Shown: positions 27,644 through 38,457 of the stretch, piece after piece
Numbering within the stretch: the stretch's first letter is position 1
Layout: every line of letters begins with the position of its first letter
NCBI RefSeq assembly: GCF_007830455.1
Contig: NZ_VLLB01000014.1
Span: 1 to 64,000, forward strand
Length of the DNA stretch: 64,000 nucleotides
Reading direction: 5' to 3'
DNA from: Pseudoduganella lurida
GTDB lineage: Bacteria > Pseudomonadota > Gammaproteobacteria > Burkholderiales > Burkholderiaceae_D
Notes under the pieces: generated by a model
Databases searched by the model: none
What the model saw: the letters and a program-made list of their open reading frames with translations, nothing else
Told to the model about the DNA's origin: nothing
Position numbers and translations under genes: made by a program

Positions 27644-28561
27644 ATGGACAAGATCCGCGCCATGCAGGTGTTCGTGCGCATCGTCGAGGCCAACAGCTTT
27701 ACCAAGGCGGCCGAAACGCTGGGCCTGCCGCGTGCGGCGCTGACGGCCACCATCCAGAACCTGGAAAGCTATCTCGGCACCACGCTGCTGCAGCGGACCA
27801 CGCGGCGCCTGTCGCTCACGCCGGATGGCGCCGAGTACCACGCGCACTGCCTGCAGATTCTCGATGCGGTAGAGGCTTCGGAAGAGGCGTTTCGCGGCGG
27901 CGCGGCGGCAAAACCGCGCGGCACGCTGCGCGTCGACCTGCCCGGCGCGGTCGGCCAGAACGTGGTCCTGCCGCGGCTGGGCGAGTTCGCGCGCCGCTGG
28001 CCCGAGCTGGCGCTGACGGTCAGCGTGACGGACCGCCTGGTCGACCTGACGCAGGAGGGCATCGACTGCACGCTGCGGGTCGGGGACTTGCAGGATTCGT
28101 CGCTGGTCGGCAGGCAGGTCGGCAGCATGCGCTTCGTGACCTGCGCCGCGCCTTCGTATCTGGCCGAGCATGGCACGCCGGCCAGCATCGAAGGGCTGGC
28201 GCAGCACCAGGGCATCGTGCATTTCTCGGGCCGCACGGGGCGGCCGTTCGACTGGGATTTCGTGGTGAACGGGGAGGTGGTGAACGCCCAGGTAAAAGGG
28301 CGCATCGCGATCAACAATGCCGATGCCAACGTGACGTGCGCGCTGCAGGGACTGGGCATCTCGCAGGCCGCCACCTACCAGGTGCGCCGCCACCTGGAGA
28401 GCGGCGCGCTGGTGGAGCTGTTCAAAGAGACGCCGCCGGTGCCGATGCCCGTCTCGCTGCTGTACCCGCAGGGACGGATGGCGGCGGCGAAGCTGCGCGT
28501 GTTTGCCGAATGGGTCCGGGAAGTGATGGAGGCCGAACCCGACCTCCGGCTGCAGGCCTGA
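27644..28561 (+). CDS. LysR-family transcriptional regulator
   Basis: 305 residues. The N-terminal winged helix-turn-helix (MDKIRAMQVFVRIVEANSFTKAAETLGLPRAAL) is typical, followed by a periplasmic-binding-protein-like effector domain. ATG at 27644 is chosen over upstream in-frame codons as it gives the standard N-terminus. Divergent from the MFS gene, with repeated ATAATC motifs in the shared intergenic region (about 27572-27590), where it likely binds. Ends three bases before the convergent hemB stop. Confidence 0.92.
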   Translation: MDKIRAMQVFVRIVEANSFTKAAETLGLPRAALTATIQNLESYLGTTLLQRTTRRLSLTPDGAEYHAHCLQILDAVEASEEAFRGGAAAKPRGTLRVDLPGAVGQNVVLPRLGEFARRWPELALTVSVTDRLVDLTQEGIDCTLRVGDLQDSSLVGRQVGSMRFVTCAAPSYLAEHGTPASIEGLAQHQGIVHFSGRTGRPFDWDFVVNGEVVNAQVKGRIAINNADANVTCALQGLGISQAATYQVRRHLESGALVELFKETPPVPMPVSLLYPQGRMAAAKLRVFAEWVREVMEAEPDLRLQA

Positions 28562-28564
28562 AGC

Positions 28565-30362
<1,798 letters not shown>

Positions 30363-30415
30363 GAGGAGGGATGAGGAGAAAATTGCAACAGAGACAGGCA
30401 GTTATGCCGGGAAGC

Positions 30416-30427
30416 TATTGTACAATA
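30416..30427. promoter_or_regulatory. TATTGTACAATA palindrome between engB and cytochrome c4
   Basis: A perfect 12-bp palindrome lying in the 183-base divergent gap. It contains a TACAAT -10-like box on each strand, but I see no matching -35 on either side. It may be a regulator half-site pair or a divergent promoter core; weak evidence. Confidence 0.25.
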
Positions 30428-30545
30428 AGGAGTTACGACCCGTAGTTCGCCGCCTATAAGCTGCACATAGGGATTTGCTGCACTGCACAGGGCGGACCGC
30501 ACGACATTGCCGACATTTTATTGACTCGCTTCGTAGGGTGGCTGA

Positions 30546-31217
30546 ATGAATCGTATGCAAAACCGCAGGTCCTCGCGCTCGATGTTCATTGCAATGGTGG
30601 TCTTCTCCGGCACGGCGTTTGCAGCAACGCCCGATGCCGCCAAGGCGCCCCCGAAAGTCGATCCGGCCAGGGGCGCCACGCTCTATGCCGATGGCGACAC
30701 GGCGCGCGGCCTGCCCGCCTGCGTGTCCTGCCACGGCGCCGCCGGCAACTCCACGATCGCCGTCAATCCGAAACTGGCCGGCCAGCCTGCCGGCTACCTG
30801 TACAAGCAGCTGGTGGACTTCACGCAGCCGGCCCGCAACCAGCCGGTGATGACGCTGTACGCGAAGATGCTGACGGACGAGGAAAAGAAGAACGTGTCGG
30901 CCTATCTCGCCGCGCAGGGCCAGAAGCCGGGCGCTGCGAAGAACAAGGCCACGCTCGACCTGGGCAAGAAGATCTACCGGGGCGGCATCGCCGAGAAAAG
31001 CGTGCCCGCCTGCGCCAGCTGTCATGGCCCGGCCGGCGCCGGCAATCCCGCCAAGTACCCCCGCATCGGCGGCCAGCACCAGGACTACACGATCGCCCAG
31101 CTGGGCCTCTTCAAGGCCCACGGCCGCAACAACAGCGCCGAGATGGCCACGATCGCGCAGCGCATGTCCGACGACGAGATCAAGGCCGTGGCGGATTACG
31201 TGGCCGGCCTCAAATGA
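30546..31217 (+). CDS. Cytochrome c4, dihaem
   Basis: Periplasmic or membrane-attached electron carrier to terminal oxidases. 223 residues: signal sequence (about 1-27, GTAFA), then two c-type haem domains with C59VSCH63 and C156ASCH160. The two halves are homologous (xPACxSCHGxxGxxN...P.L/IGGQ...Y), the c4 pattern. Followed by the System II cytochrome c maturation genes resB and ccsA. Confidence 0.93.
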   Translation: MNRMQNRRSSRSMFIAMVVFSGTAFAATPDAAKAPPKVDPARGATLYADGDTARGLPACVSCHGAAGNSTIAVNPKLAGQPAGYLYKQLVDFTQPARNQPVMTLYAKMLTDEEKKNVSAYLAAQGQKPGAAKNKATLDLGKKIYRGGIAEKSVPACASCHGPAGAGNPAKYPRIGGQHQDYTIAQLGLFKAHGRNNSAEMATIAQRMSDDEIKAVADYVAGLK

Positions 31218-31274
31218 TGCCGCCCGCATGACAACCCCGGCGGCCGCGTCCGCGCGCCGCCCAGCAGACAACGC

Positions 31275-33380
31275 ATGAGCATCACCACCACCGGAATCCG
31301 TCTCCATACCCGCCGCCCGGCGCTGAACGAAGCGTTCGAACTGCTGTCCTCGATGCGGTTCGCGATCACCCTGCTGGTGATGATCGCGATCTCCGCCGTC
31401 ATCGGCACCATCATGCAGCAGAACCAGCCGATGCCGAACTACGTGAACCAGTTCGGGCCGTTCTGGTTCGAGGTGTTCGCGCGCCTCGGCCTGTATTCGG
31501 TGTATGCCACCTGGTGGTTCCTGCTGATGATGGCCGTGCTGGTGCTCTCGACCTCCCTGTGCATCGCCCGCAATGCGCCGAAGATGGTGAAGGACATGCG
31601 CAGCTGGCGCGAGAACGTGCGCGAACAGTCGCTGCGCAATTTCCATCACAAGGTCGAATGGACCGTGCCGCTGGCGCCGGGCGCACTGGCGCAGCAACTG
31701 GCGCAGCGACTTGGCCACGCGGGCTATCGGGCGAAGATCGTGGAAAAGGAGGGCGGCACGCTGGTGGCGGCCAAGCGCGGCGCCGCCAACAAGTTCGGCT
31801 ACATCTTCGCGCACAGCGCCATCGTCGTCATCTGCATCGGCGCCACGCTGGACTCCGACCTGCCGATCCGCTTCCAGGAAGCCTTCATGGGCAAGGTGCC
31901 GTATCCCGGCGACGGCGTGATCGCGGAGATCCCGGCGCAGCACCGCCTCGGCGTTGGCAATCTCACGTTCCGCGGCAACAGCGTGATCGGCGAAGGGCAG
32001 ACGAGCGGCACCGCCGTCATCACCCGTCCCGACGGCGCCCTGATCCAGGAGCTGCCGTTCACGATCGCGCTGAAGAAATTCACCATCGATTTCTACAGCA
32101 CCGGCATGCCCAAGCTGTTCGCCAGCGAGGTGGTGGCGCGCGACAACGCCACCGGGGAAACGAAGACGGCCACCATCGAAGTGAACAAGCCGTTCATCTG
32201 GCAGGGCATCGCCGTCTACCAGTCCAGCTTTGCCGATGGCGGCAGCCAGTTGAAGGTCAGCGCGTTCCCCATGCAGGGCACGGGTTCCCGCAAGTTCGAC
32301 CTGGCCGGCGAAGTGAACGGCACCACGAAGCTTTCGGATGCGTACACGATCGAGTGGAGCGACTTCCGCGCCTTCAATGTGGAGAACACGGCAGGACGGG
32401 ACAAGGCGCAGGATCCCCGCTCGGTGGCGCAGGGCCGGAAGCTGGACGAGACGTTCGCACAGGGCCTCGGCAAGCACCTGGGGTCGGCCGCGAAGAACCC
32501 CAACAACAAGGACCTGAAGAACGTCGGCCCCAGCATGCAGTACAAGCTGCGCGACAGGACGGGCCAGGCGCGCGAGTACCAGAACTACATGCAGCCGGTC
32601 ACGCTGGACGGGGTGCCGATGTACCTGTCCGGCGTGCGTGCCAATCCGGGCGATCCGTTCAGCTACCTGCGCATTCCGGCGGACGACGAACACGGCGTGC
32701 GCGACTGGATGCGCCTGCGCGCCGCGCTGCACGATCCGGCGCAGCGCACCCGCGCTGCCAATGCGTATGCGCAGCGCATGACGCCGGCCGCGAAGGGCGC
32801 CGACACGATGCAGTCGCAGCTGGCCCTGTCCGCGCAGAAGAGCCTGGAGATCTTTGCCGGCGACAGCGCGGCCGGCGGCTACCTGTCCGTCAGCCGCTTC
32901 CTGGAGCAGGTGCCGAAGGCCGAGCAGGAAAAGGCGGCGGACATCTTCATGAAGATCCTGAACGGCGCGTTGTGGGAGCTGTGGCAGGTGGCGCGCAGCG
33001 AGGCGAACCTGGCACCGGTGGCGGCCGACGAGTCGCATGCGCGCTGGCTGCAGTTCTCGATGAACGCGCTGTCGGACAGCTTCTTCTACGGCGCGCCCGT
33101 CTACCTGCAGCTGGAGGAGTTCACGCAGGTGCAGGCTTCCGTGTTCCAGGTCACGCGCTCGCCGGGCAAGCTGGTGGTCTACTTCGGCTGCCTGCTGCTG
33201 GTACTGGGCGTGTTCTCGATGTTCTACATCCGCGAGCGGCGCCTGTGGGTGTGGATCCGCGCGGACGAGGGCAATGGCGCAGGCGCCCACGCGCTGATGG
33301 CGATGAGTACCCAGCGCCGCACGCTCGATTTCGACAGGGAATTCAACGAATTGAAGGAAAAGCTGCCGCAACCGGCGTAA
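31275..33380 (+). CDS. resB: Cytochrome c biogenesis protein ResB (Ccs1)
   Basis: Inner-membrane partner of CcsA in System II haem delivery to apocytochromes. 701 residues: three N-terminal membrane helices (about 27-50, 74-95, 172-190), a large periplasmic domain, and a final helix near 635-655 (LVVYFGCLLLVLGVFSMFYI). SSMRFAITLLVMIAISAVIGT is the family start. Precedes ccsA by about 33 bases. Confidence 0.94.
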   Translation: MSITTTGIRLHTRRPALNEAFELLSSMRFAITLLVMIAISAVIGTIMQQNQPMPNYVNQFGPFWFEVFARLGLYSVYATWWFLLMMAVLVLSTSLCIARNAPKMVKDMRSWRENVREQSLRNFHHKVEWTVPLAPGALAQQLAQRLGHAGYRAKIVEKEGGTLVAAKRGAANKFGYIFAHSAIVVICIGATLDSDLPIRFQEAFMGKVPYPGDGVIAEIPAQHRLGVGNLTFRGNSVIGEGQTSGTAVITRPDGALIQELPFTIALKKFTIDFYSTGMPKLFASEVVARDNATGETKTATIEVNKPFIWQGIAVYQSSFADGGSQLKVSAFPMQGTGSRKFDLAGEVNGTTKLSDAYTIEWSDFRAFNVENTAGRDKAQDPRSVAQGRKLDETFAQGLGKHLGSAAKNPNNKDLKNVGPSMQYKLRDRTGQAREYQNYMQPVTLDGVPMYLSGVRANPGDPFSYLRIPADDEHGVRDWMRLRAALHDPAQRTRAANAYAQRMTPAAKGADTMQSQLALSAQKSLEIFAGDSAAGGYLSVSRFLEQVPKAEQEKAADIFMKILNGALWELWQVARSEANLAPVAADESHARWLQFSMNALSDSFFYGAPVYLQLEEFTQVQASVFQVTRSPGKLVVYFGCLLLVLGVFSMFYIRERRLWVWIRADEGNGAGAHALMAMSTQRRTLDFDREFNELKEKLPQPA

Positions 33381-33413
33381 GCTGGACGGACCCGGCAGCT
33401 TTTGGAGAACATC

Positions 33414-34772
33414 ATGGACATCACGCAGAACCAGCCGGCAGCCCAGCCGCCATCCTCCCCATCCGCAAGCTACGTGGCGGCGCCCGGCTACTTCCGCCGC
33501 CTGTCCGCCTTCGACTGGGCGTTCGCGCTGGCGCTGGTGGCGGGCGCCCTGTACGCGTTCAGCCGCTTCGGCAGCTACATGGACGTGTACGAGGAAGCCA
33601 TCCTGCTGCTCGCGGCCCCCGTGTTCGCGGTGCTGGGCTGGCACTGGAAGCCGGTGCGCTGGGTGATGCCCCTGTCGTTCCTGCTGGCGCTGGGGGCGAT
33701 TGGCCTGTACGGCGGCGACCTGGCCGCGGCCGAGACGCGCTTCTGGCTGCGCTACATGCTGTCCAGCCAGTCCGCCATCCTGTGGATGAGCGTGTTCTTC
33801 TATCTCTCCACCCTGTTCTACTGGATCGGCCTGGTCGGGCGCTCGGCGACCGGCGGCGCGATCGGCTCGCGTCTGTGCTGGGGCGCGCTGGTGCTGGGCC
33901 TGACCGGCATGCTGGTGCGCTGGTACGAGTCCTACCTGATCGGTACGGACGTGGGCCACATCCCCATCTCCAACCTGTACGAAGTGTTCATCCTGTTCTG
34001 CCTGATCACGGCCATGTTCCACCTGTATTACGAGGAGCGCTACGCCACGCGCCAGCTGGGCCCCTTCGTGCTGCTGATCATCTCGGCGGCCGTCGGCTTC
34101 CTGCTGTGGTACACCGTGTCGCGCGGCGCGTCGGACATCCAGCCGCTGGTGCCGGCGCTGCAGAGCTGGTGGATGAAGATCCACGTGCCGGCCAACTTCA
34201 TCGGCTACGGCACGTTCGCGCTGGCCGCGATGGTGGCCTGGGCCTTCCTCCTCAAATACGAGACGACGCGCACCTTGTGGATCTGGCTCGTCGGCGCGCC
34301 GCTGGCCGTCGTCGTCATCGGCAATGCCGGCGTGTACGCCAGCGGCGCGGGCGAGGGCGTGCGCGCCTCGATGTTCGTATCCAGCCGCTTCCTCGTGGTG
34401 CTGGCCGTGCTGTTCGCCGCCACCAACCTGCTGCGCCACCGCATCGCCGACCGCCTGCCGGCGGCCGAGCTGCTGGAGGACGTGATGTACAAGTCCATTT
34501 CCGCGGGCTTCGCATTCTTCACCATCGCCACCATCCTGGGCGCGCTGTGGGCAGCCGAGGCCTGGGGCGGCTACTGGTCATGGGATCCGAAGGAAACCTG
34601 GTCACTGATCGTGTGGCTGAACTACGCGGCGTGGCTGCACATGCGGCTGATGTCCGGCCTGCGCGGCCGCGTGGCGGCGTGGTGGGCCCTGGTCGGCCTG
34701 GTCGTGACGACGTTCGCCTTCCTGGGCGTGAACATGTTCCTCTCCGGACTGCATTCCTACGGCAAGCTGTGA
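33414..34772 (+). CDS. ccsA: Cytochrome c biogenesis protein CcsA/ResC (haem exporter)
   Basis: 452-residue multi-pass membrane protein. The WWD haem-handling signature is present as WGGYWSWDPKETW near residues 381-393; conserved histidines include those in WWMKIHVPANFIGYG. ATG at 33414 follows GGAG at 33404-33407; an in-frame TTG upstream overlaps that site and is rejected. With ResB it forms the complete System II pair. Confidence 0.94.
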   Translation: MDITQNQPAAQPPSSPSASYVAAPGYFRRLSAFDWAFALALVAGALYAFSRFGSYMDVYEEAILLLAAPVFAVLGWHWKPVRWVMPLSFLLALGAIGLYGGDLAAAETRFWLRYMLSSQSAILWMSVFFYLSTLFYWIGLVGRSATGGAIGSRLCWGALVLGLTGMLVRWYESYLIGTDVGHIPISNLYEVFILFCLITAMFHLYYEERYATRQLGPFVLLIISAAVGFLLWYTVSRGASDIQPLVPALQSWWMKIHVPANFIGYGTFALAAMVAWAFLLKYETTRTLWIWLVGAPLAVVVIGNAGVYASGAGEGVRASMFVSSRFLVVLAVLFAATNLLRHRIADRLPAAELLEDVMYKSISAGFAFFTIATILGALWAAEAWGGYWSWDPKETWSLIVWLNYAAWLHMRLMSGLRGRVAAWWALVGLVVTTFAFLGVNMFLSGLHSYGKL

Positions 34773-34825
34773 CTTTTGGAAACTTCCTTGTAAAACCCTT
34801 TAAGCCAACCGTCATCTAGCAGTTT

Positions 34826-34867
34826 CCGGAATCGTGTAAGGTTCGTTTCAACCTACCAATTCCGGAG
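34826..34867 (+). promoter_or_regulatory. Hairpin over the msrP ribosome binding site
   Basis: CCGGAAT (34826-34832) pairs with ATTCCGG (34859-34865), and inside it AGGTT (34839-34843) pairs with AACCT (34850-34854). The GGAG ribosome site (34864-34867) begins inside the 3' arm, eight bases before the msrP ATG, so folding would hide part of it. Function as a translational switch is inferred. Confidence 0.45.
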
Positions 34868-34872
34868 CTGTC

Positions 34873-35847
34873 ATGCTGATCAAACGTTCGCCCAACGGCA
34901 TCGACCTGCCGTTTTCTTCCGAAATCACGCCGCGCCATGTGTTCGAGGCGCGCCGCGACTTCATCAAGCAGATCGCCACCGGCTCGATCGCCAGCGGCGC
35001 ACTGATCGAAATGCTGTCCCGCGAAGCCTTCGCGCAAGGCACCGCGCCCAAGCTCGCGGCCAAGCGCAATCCCGCCTATTCGGTGCAGGAAAACGCCACG
35101 TCGCTGAAGGACGCCACGCACTACAACAACTTCTACGAGTTCGGCACGGATAAAAGCGATCCGGCCGAGAACGCGGGCTCGCTGCGCACGCGGCCCTGGA
35201 CCGTGTCGATCGAAGGCGAAGTGAAAAAGCCGGTGACGCTCGATATCGACGCGCTGCTGAAACTGGCGCCGCTGGAAGAGCGCGTGTACCGCCTGCGCTG
35301 CGTGGAAGGCTGGTCGATGGTGATTCCGTGGGTCGGCTATTCGCTGTCCGAGATCATCAAGCGCGTCGAGCCGACGGGGAACGCCAAGTACGTGGAATTC
35401 GTCACGCTGGCCGACAAGCGCCAGATGCCGGGCGTGAACAGCCGCGTGCTGGACTGGCCGTACGTGGAAGGCCTGCGCTTGGACGAAGCCAATCACCCGC
35501 TCACGCTGCTCACCTTGGGCATGTACGGCGACGTGCTGCCGAACCAGAACGGCGCGCCGGTGCGCATCGTCGTGCCGTGGAAGTACGGCTTCAAGTCGGC
35601 CAAGTCGATCGTCAAGATCCGCTTCACCAAGGACCAGCCGCGCACCTCGTGGTACAAGAGCGCGCCGTCCGAATACGGCTTCTATTCGAACGTGAACCCG
35701 AACGTGGACCACCCGCGCTGGTCGCAGGCCACCGAGCGCCGCATCGGCGAGGATTCCTTCCTGGCCCGCAAGCGCAAGACGCTGATGTTCAACGGCTATG
35801 ACGTGGCGTCGCTGTACTCGGGCATGGACCTGAAGCGGTATTTCTGA
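34873..35847 (+). CDS. msrP: Protein-methionine-sulfoxide reductase catalytic subunit MsrP (YedY)
   Basis: Periplasmic molybdoenzyme repairing oxidised methionines in envelope proteins. 324 residues: twin-arginine signal with RRDFIKQIA (R27R28), then the sulfite-oxidase-fold domain. The molybdenum-ligand cysteine is C143 in [29 protein letters not shown] is also conserved. Overlaps msrQ by one base. Confidence 0.96.
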   Translation: MLIKRSPNGIDLPFSSEITPRHVFEARRDFIKQIATGSIASGALIEMLSREAFAQGTAPKLAAKRNPAYSVQENATSLKDATHYNNFYEFGTDKSDPAENAGSLRTRPWTVSIEGEVKKPVTLDIDALLKLAPLEERVYRLRCVEGWSMVIPWVGYSLSEIIKRVEPTGNAKYVEFVTLADKRQMPGVNSRVLDWPYVEGLRLDEANHPLTLLTLGMYGDVLPNQNGAPVRIVVPWKYGFKSAKSIVKIRFTKDQPRTSWYKSAPSEYGFYSNVNPNVDHPRWSQATERRIGEDSFLARKRKTLMFNGYDVASLYSGMDLKRYF

Positions 35848-36482
35848 TGAAGAGTGCGACCGCGCCACTGGCCGCCCTCACCGCGAAACAGATCGGCGGC
35901 ATCAAGGCCGCCGTGTTCGTGCTGGCGCTGGTGCCGCTGGCGAAGCTCGTCTACCTCGTGTTCATGGGCGCGCTGGTGGAACCGCTGCAGTACATCACCC
36001 GCAACACGGGCGACTGGACGCTGTACTTCCTGTGCATCACGCTGGCCATCACGCCGCTGCGCCGGCTGGCGAAGTGGAACTGGTTGCTGAAGCTGCGCCG
36101 CATGCTGGGCCTGTACGCCTTCTTCTACGGCTTGCTGCACTTCACCACCTTCCTGTGGTTCGACCATTTCTTCGACGTGGCGGAAATGCTGAAGGACGTG
36201 GCCAAGCGGCCGTTCATCCTCGTCGGCTTCATTGCCTTCGTGCTGTTGATTCCACTCGCCGTGACCAGCACCAATGCGATGGTCAAGCGGCTGGGCGGGA
36301 AGAACTGGCTGTGGCTGCACCGGCTGGTCTACGTGATCGCACCGCTCGGCGTGCTGCATTACTGGTGGATGAAGTCCGCCAAGCACGACCTGGCGCAGCC
36401 GATGCTGTTTGCCGGCATCGTGGGCGTGCTGCTCCTGCTGCGCGTGTGGTGGGCCCGGCAGAAAGCCCAAAAGTTGCCCTGA
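35847..36482 (+). CDS. msrQ: Haem-binding subunit MsrQ (YedZ)
   Basis: Inner-membrane b-type cytochrome that feeds electrons to MsrP. 211 residues, about six membrane helices, with histidines in FYGLLHFTTF, KNWLWLHRLVYVIA and LGVLHYWW as haem ligands. The last three codons and the stop lie inside a 41-bp palindromic repeat (36473-36513), so the very C-terminus is encoded by that element. Confidence 0.95.
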   Translation: MKSATAPLAALTAKQIGGIKAAVFVLALVPLAKLVYLVFMGALVEPLQYITRNTGDWTLYFLCITLAITPLRRLAKWNWLLKLRRMLGLYAFFYGLLHFTTFLWFDHFFDVAEMLKDVAKRPFILVGFIAFVLLIPLAVTSTNAMVKRLGGKNWLWLHRLVYVIAPLGVLHYWWMKSAKHDLAQPMLFAGIVGVLLLLRVWWARQKAQKLP

Positions 36483-36513
36483 AAATGGGGACAGACCCCA
36501 TTTTTCAGGCAAC
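36473..36513. repeat. GGGGACAG-type palindromic repeat, copy 1
   Basis: GTTGCCCTGAAAATGGGG (36473-36490), a five-base loop ACAGA, and CCCCATTTTTCAGGCAAC (36496-36513) form a near-perfect stem with one bulge. It fills the gap between the convergent msrQ and lysA stops and has a T5 run, so it probably also terminates msrQ transcription. It is almost identical to the element at 38402-38442. Confidence 0.75.
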
Positions 36514-36515
36514 AT

Positions 36516-37805
36516 TCAGCCGATCACGCTCTCCAGCGCAAACAGCTCCGCGGGCTTCTCCCGCCGCCGCACCAGGTGTACGCGGTCGCCATCGACGATG
36601 ACCTCGGCCGCGCGGCCCCGCGTGTTGTAGTTCGACGCCATCGTCATGCCGTAGGCACCGGCCGTCTTCATCACCAGCAGGTCGCCCGCTTCGACCGGCA
36701 GCTCGCGGTCGCGCGCCAGCCAGTCGCCGGATTCGCAGATCGGGCCCACCACGTCGAACACCGCGCCGGCCACCTCACCTCGCGCCTCGCGCTGCACCAC
36801 CGGCTGCATGTCCATCCACGCCTGGTACAGGGCCGGGCGCGCCATGTCGTTCATGGCCGCGTCGACGATGCAGAAATTCTTCTCTTCGCCGTGCTTGATG
36901 AATTCCACCTTCGTCAGCAGCAGGCCCGTGTCGCCCACGATCGAGCGGCCCGGCTCGAATATCACCTTGATGCCCTTGCCGCCGTGCTGGCCGGCACGCC
37001 ATGCGTCGATGCGCTGGAACAGGCGGCCCAGATAGTCGCCGACCGGCACCGGTGCGGCATCGCCGGCCACGCCGTAGTCGATGCCCAGGCCGCCGCCGAT
37101 GTCGAGGTGGTGCAGGTGGATGCCTTCCGCCGCCAGCGTGTCGATCAGTTCGATCAGGCGGTCCAGCGCTTCCAGCAGCGGCGTGTCGTCCAGCAGCTGC
37201 GAGCCGATATGGCAGTCGATGCCGGCCACGTCGATGTTCGGCAGCTGCGCCGCCACGCGGTAGGTGGCGAGCGCATCGTCGAACGCCACGCCGAACTTGC
37301 TGGCCTTCAGGCCGGTGGCGATGTACGGGTGCGTCTTGGCATCCACGTTCGGGTTGACGCGCAGCGAGATGCGCGCCTTGCGGCCCAGCGCACCGGCCAC
37401 GTCGTTCAGGCGGTGCAGCTCGGGAATCGACTCCACGTTGAAGCACAGGATGTCGTGCTCGAGCGCCAGCCGCATCTCGTCCACGCTCTTGCCCACGCCG
37501 GAGAAGATCACCTTGTGCGGGTCGCCGCCGGCCGCGATCACGCGCAGCAGTTCGCCGCCGGAGACGATGTCGAAACCGGCACCCCGTCTGGCCAGCAGGT
37601 CCAGGATCGCCAGGTTGGAATTGGCCTTCATCGCGTAGCACACGAGCGCGTCGCGGCCCGCGCAGGCGTTGGCGTAAGCGTCGAAGTTCTCCAGCAGCCG
37701 GGCCTTCGAGTACACATAGGTGGGCGTGCCGAATTCCTGGGCGATGGCGGAAAGGGCGACGCCCTCGGCGTGCAGCACGCCGTCCTGATAAGCGAAATGG
37801 GACAT
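36516..37805 (-). CDS. lysA: Diaminopimelate decarboxylase
   Basis: PLP enzyme for the last step of lysine synthesis. 429 residues; the pyridoxal lysine is in VCYAMKANSN, with HIGSQ, the glycine-rich phosphate loop LDIGGGLGIDY and the substrate cysteine/Asp region ICESGDWLARD. ATG at 37805 gives the family start (SHFAYQDGVLHAEGVAL); an upstream in-frame ATG would add 58 low-complexity residues. lptM precedes it by four bases. Confidence 0.97.
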   Translation of the reverse strand: MSHFAYQDGVLHAEGVALSAIAQEFGTPTYVYSKARLLENFDAYANACAGRDALVCYAMKANSNLAILDLLARRGAGFDIVSGGELLRVIAAGGDPHKVIFSGVGKSVDEMRLALEHDILCFNVESIPELHRLNDVAGALGRKARISLRVNPNVDAKTHPYIATGLKASKFGVAFDDALATYRVAAQLPNIDVAGIDCHIGSQLLDDTPLLEALDRLIELIDTLAAEGIHLHHLDIGGGLGIDYGVAGDAAPVPVGDYLGRLFQRIDAWRAGQHGGKGIKVIFEPGRSIVGDTGLLLTKVEFIKHGEEKNFCIVDAAMNDMARPALYQAWMDMQPVVQREARGEVAGAVFDVVGPICESGDWLARDRELPVEAGDLLVMKTAGAYGMTMASNYNTRGRAAEVIVDGDRVHLVRRREKPAELFALESVIG

Positions 37806-37809
37806 GTGG

Positions 37810-38007
37810 TTACTGTTGTGATGCGGGTGGGGTCGAAGGAACCGGGGCCGATGGCGGTGCCACGCCGGGCTTGCCGAGATCCGCGTCGGTCTTCTGCGCC
37901 TTGGCGGCGGGAGGCTTCGGCAGGTACAGGGCGCCGGTCTGGCCGCAGCCGGTGACCAGCACTGCGAGGGAAACGGCAAGGAGCGGCAACGCCAGAGTGG
38001 ACTTCAC
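37810..38007 (-). CDS. lptM: LptM-like small lipoprotein (YifL family)
   Basis: 65 residues: hydrophobic signal with lipobox LVTG-C21 followed by GQTGALYLP, which matches the LptM/YifL signature (GCGxxGxLYxP). In E. coli LptM helps maturation of the LptD/E lipopolysaccharide translocon. The rest is a Pro/Ala-rich tail. Start is GTG at 38007, chosen because it begins the signal peptide; no clear ribosome site. It lies divergent from cyaY and upstream of lysA, a common arrangement. Confidence 0.8.
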   Translation of the reverse strand: MKSTLALPLLAVSLAVLVTGCGQTGALYLPKPPAAKAQKTDADLGKPGVAPPSAPVPSTPPASQQ

Positions 38008-38047
38008 GATTAGAATGGGGGCATGAAAATAACCGTGAGAGTTTAGC

Positions 38048-38392
38048 ATGACCGAAACCGAATTCCTGGACCTGGCCGACAGCACCCTGAACGCCATCGA
38101 AGCGGCGCTGGACCGCCTGAACGATGCCGACCACCTGGACGTGGAATGCAGCCGCAGCGGCAATGTGCTCGAGATCGAATTCCTGCACAACAGCTCGAAG
38201 GTGATCGTCAACAGCCAGGCCGCGATGCAGGAGCTGTGGGTGGCGGCACGCTCGGGCGGCTTCCACTACCGCTACCTCGACGGCCAATGGATCAACACGC
38301 GCGATGGCGGCAGCGAACTGTTCGATGCGCTGTCGCAGATCGCCACCGAGCAGTCGGGCGGCGCGCCGGTGGTGGTCAGCGCGAATCCATAA
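38048..38392 (+). CDS. cyaY: Iron-sulfur cluster assembly protein CyaY (frataxin)
   Basis: 114 residues, frataxin fold. Starts TETEFLDLADSTLNAIEAAL with the acidic ridge used for iron and IscS binding, and has the conserved NKQxPxxELWVA-like region as NSQAAMQELWVAARSGGFHY. Divergent from lptM; followed by a palindromic repeat. Confidence 0.96.
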   Translation: MTETEFLDLADSTLNAIEAALDRLNDADHLDVECSRSGNVLEIEFLHNSSKVIVNSQAAMQELWVAARSGGFHYRYLDGQWINTRDGGSELFDALSQIATEQSGGAPVVVSANP

Positions 38393-38401
38393 GCGGCAGA
38401 A

Positions 38402-38442
38402 GTTGCCCGAAAAATGGGGTCTGTCCCCATTTTTCAGGCAAC
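38402..38442. repeat. GGGGACAG-type palindromic repeat, copy 2
   Basis: GTTGCCCGAAAAATGGGG (38402-38419), loop TCTGT, CCCCATTTTTCAGGCAAC (38425-38442). Same 41-bp layout as copy 1 at 36473-36513, with the loop in reverse-complement form. It lies between the convergent ends of cyaY and the SulP gene and can act as a terminator. Confidence 0.75.
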
Positions 38443-38457
38443 GTTCGGCCGATCTAG

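Noticed and set aside
30402-34439. A 1345-codon open frame on the minus strand, and a 1101-codon plus-strand frame at 31514-34819
   Set aside because: Both overlie the well-supported cytochrome c4, resB and ccsA genes in other frames. Their translations are Arg/Ala/Gly/His-rich with no domain, as expected from GC-rich third positions.
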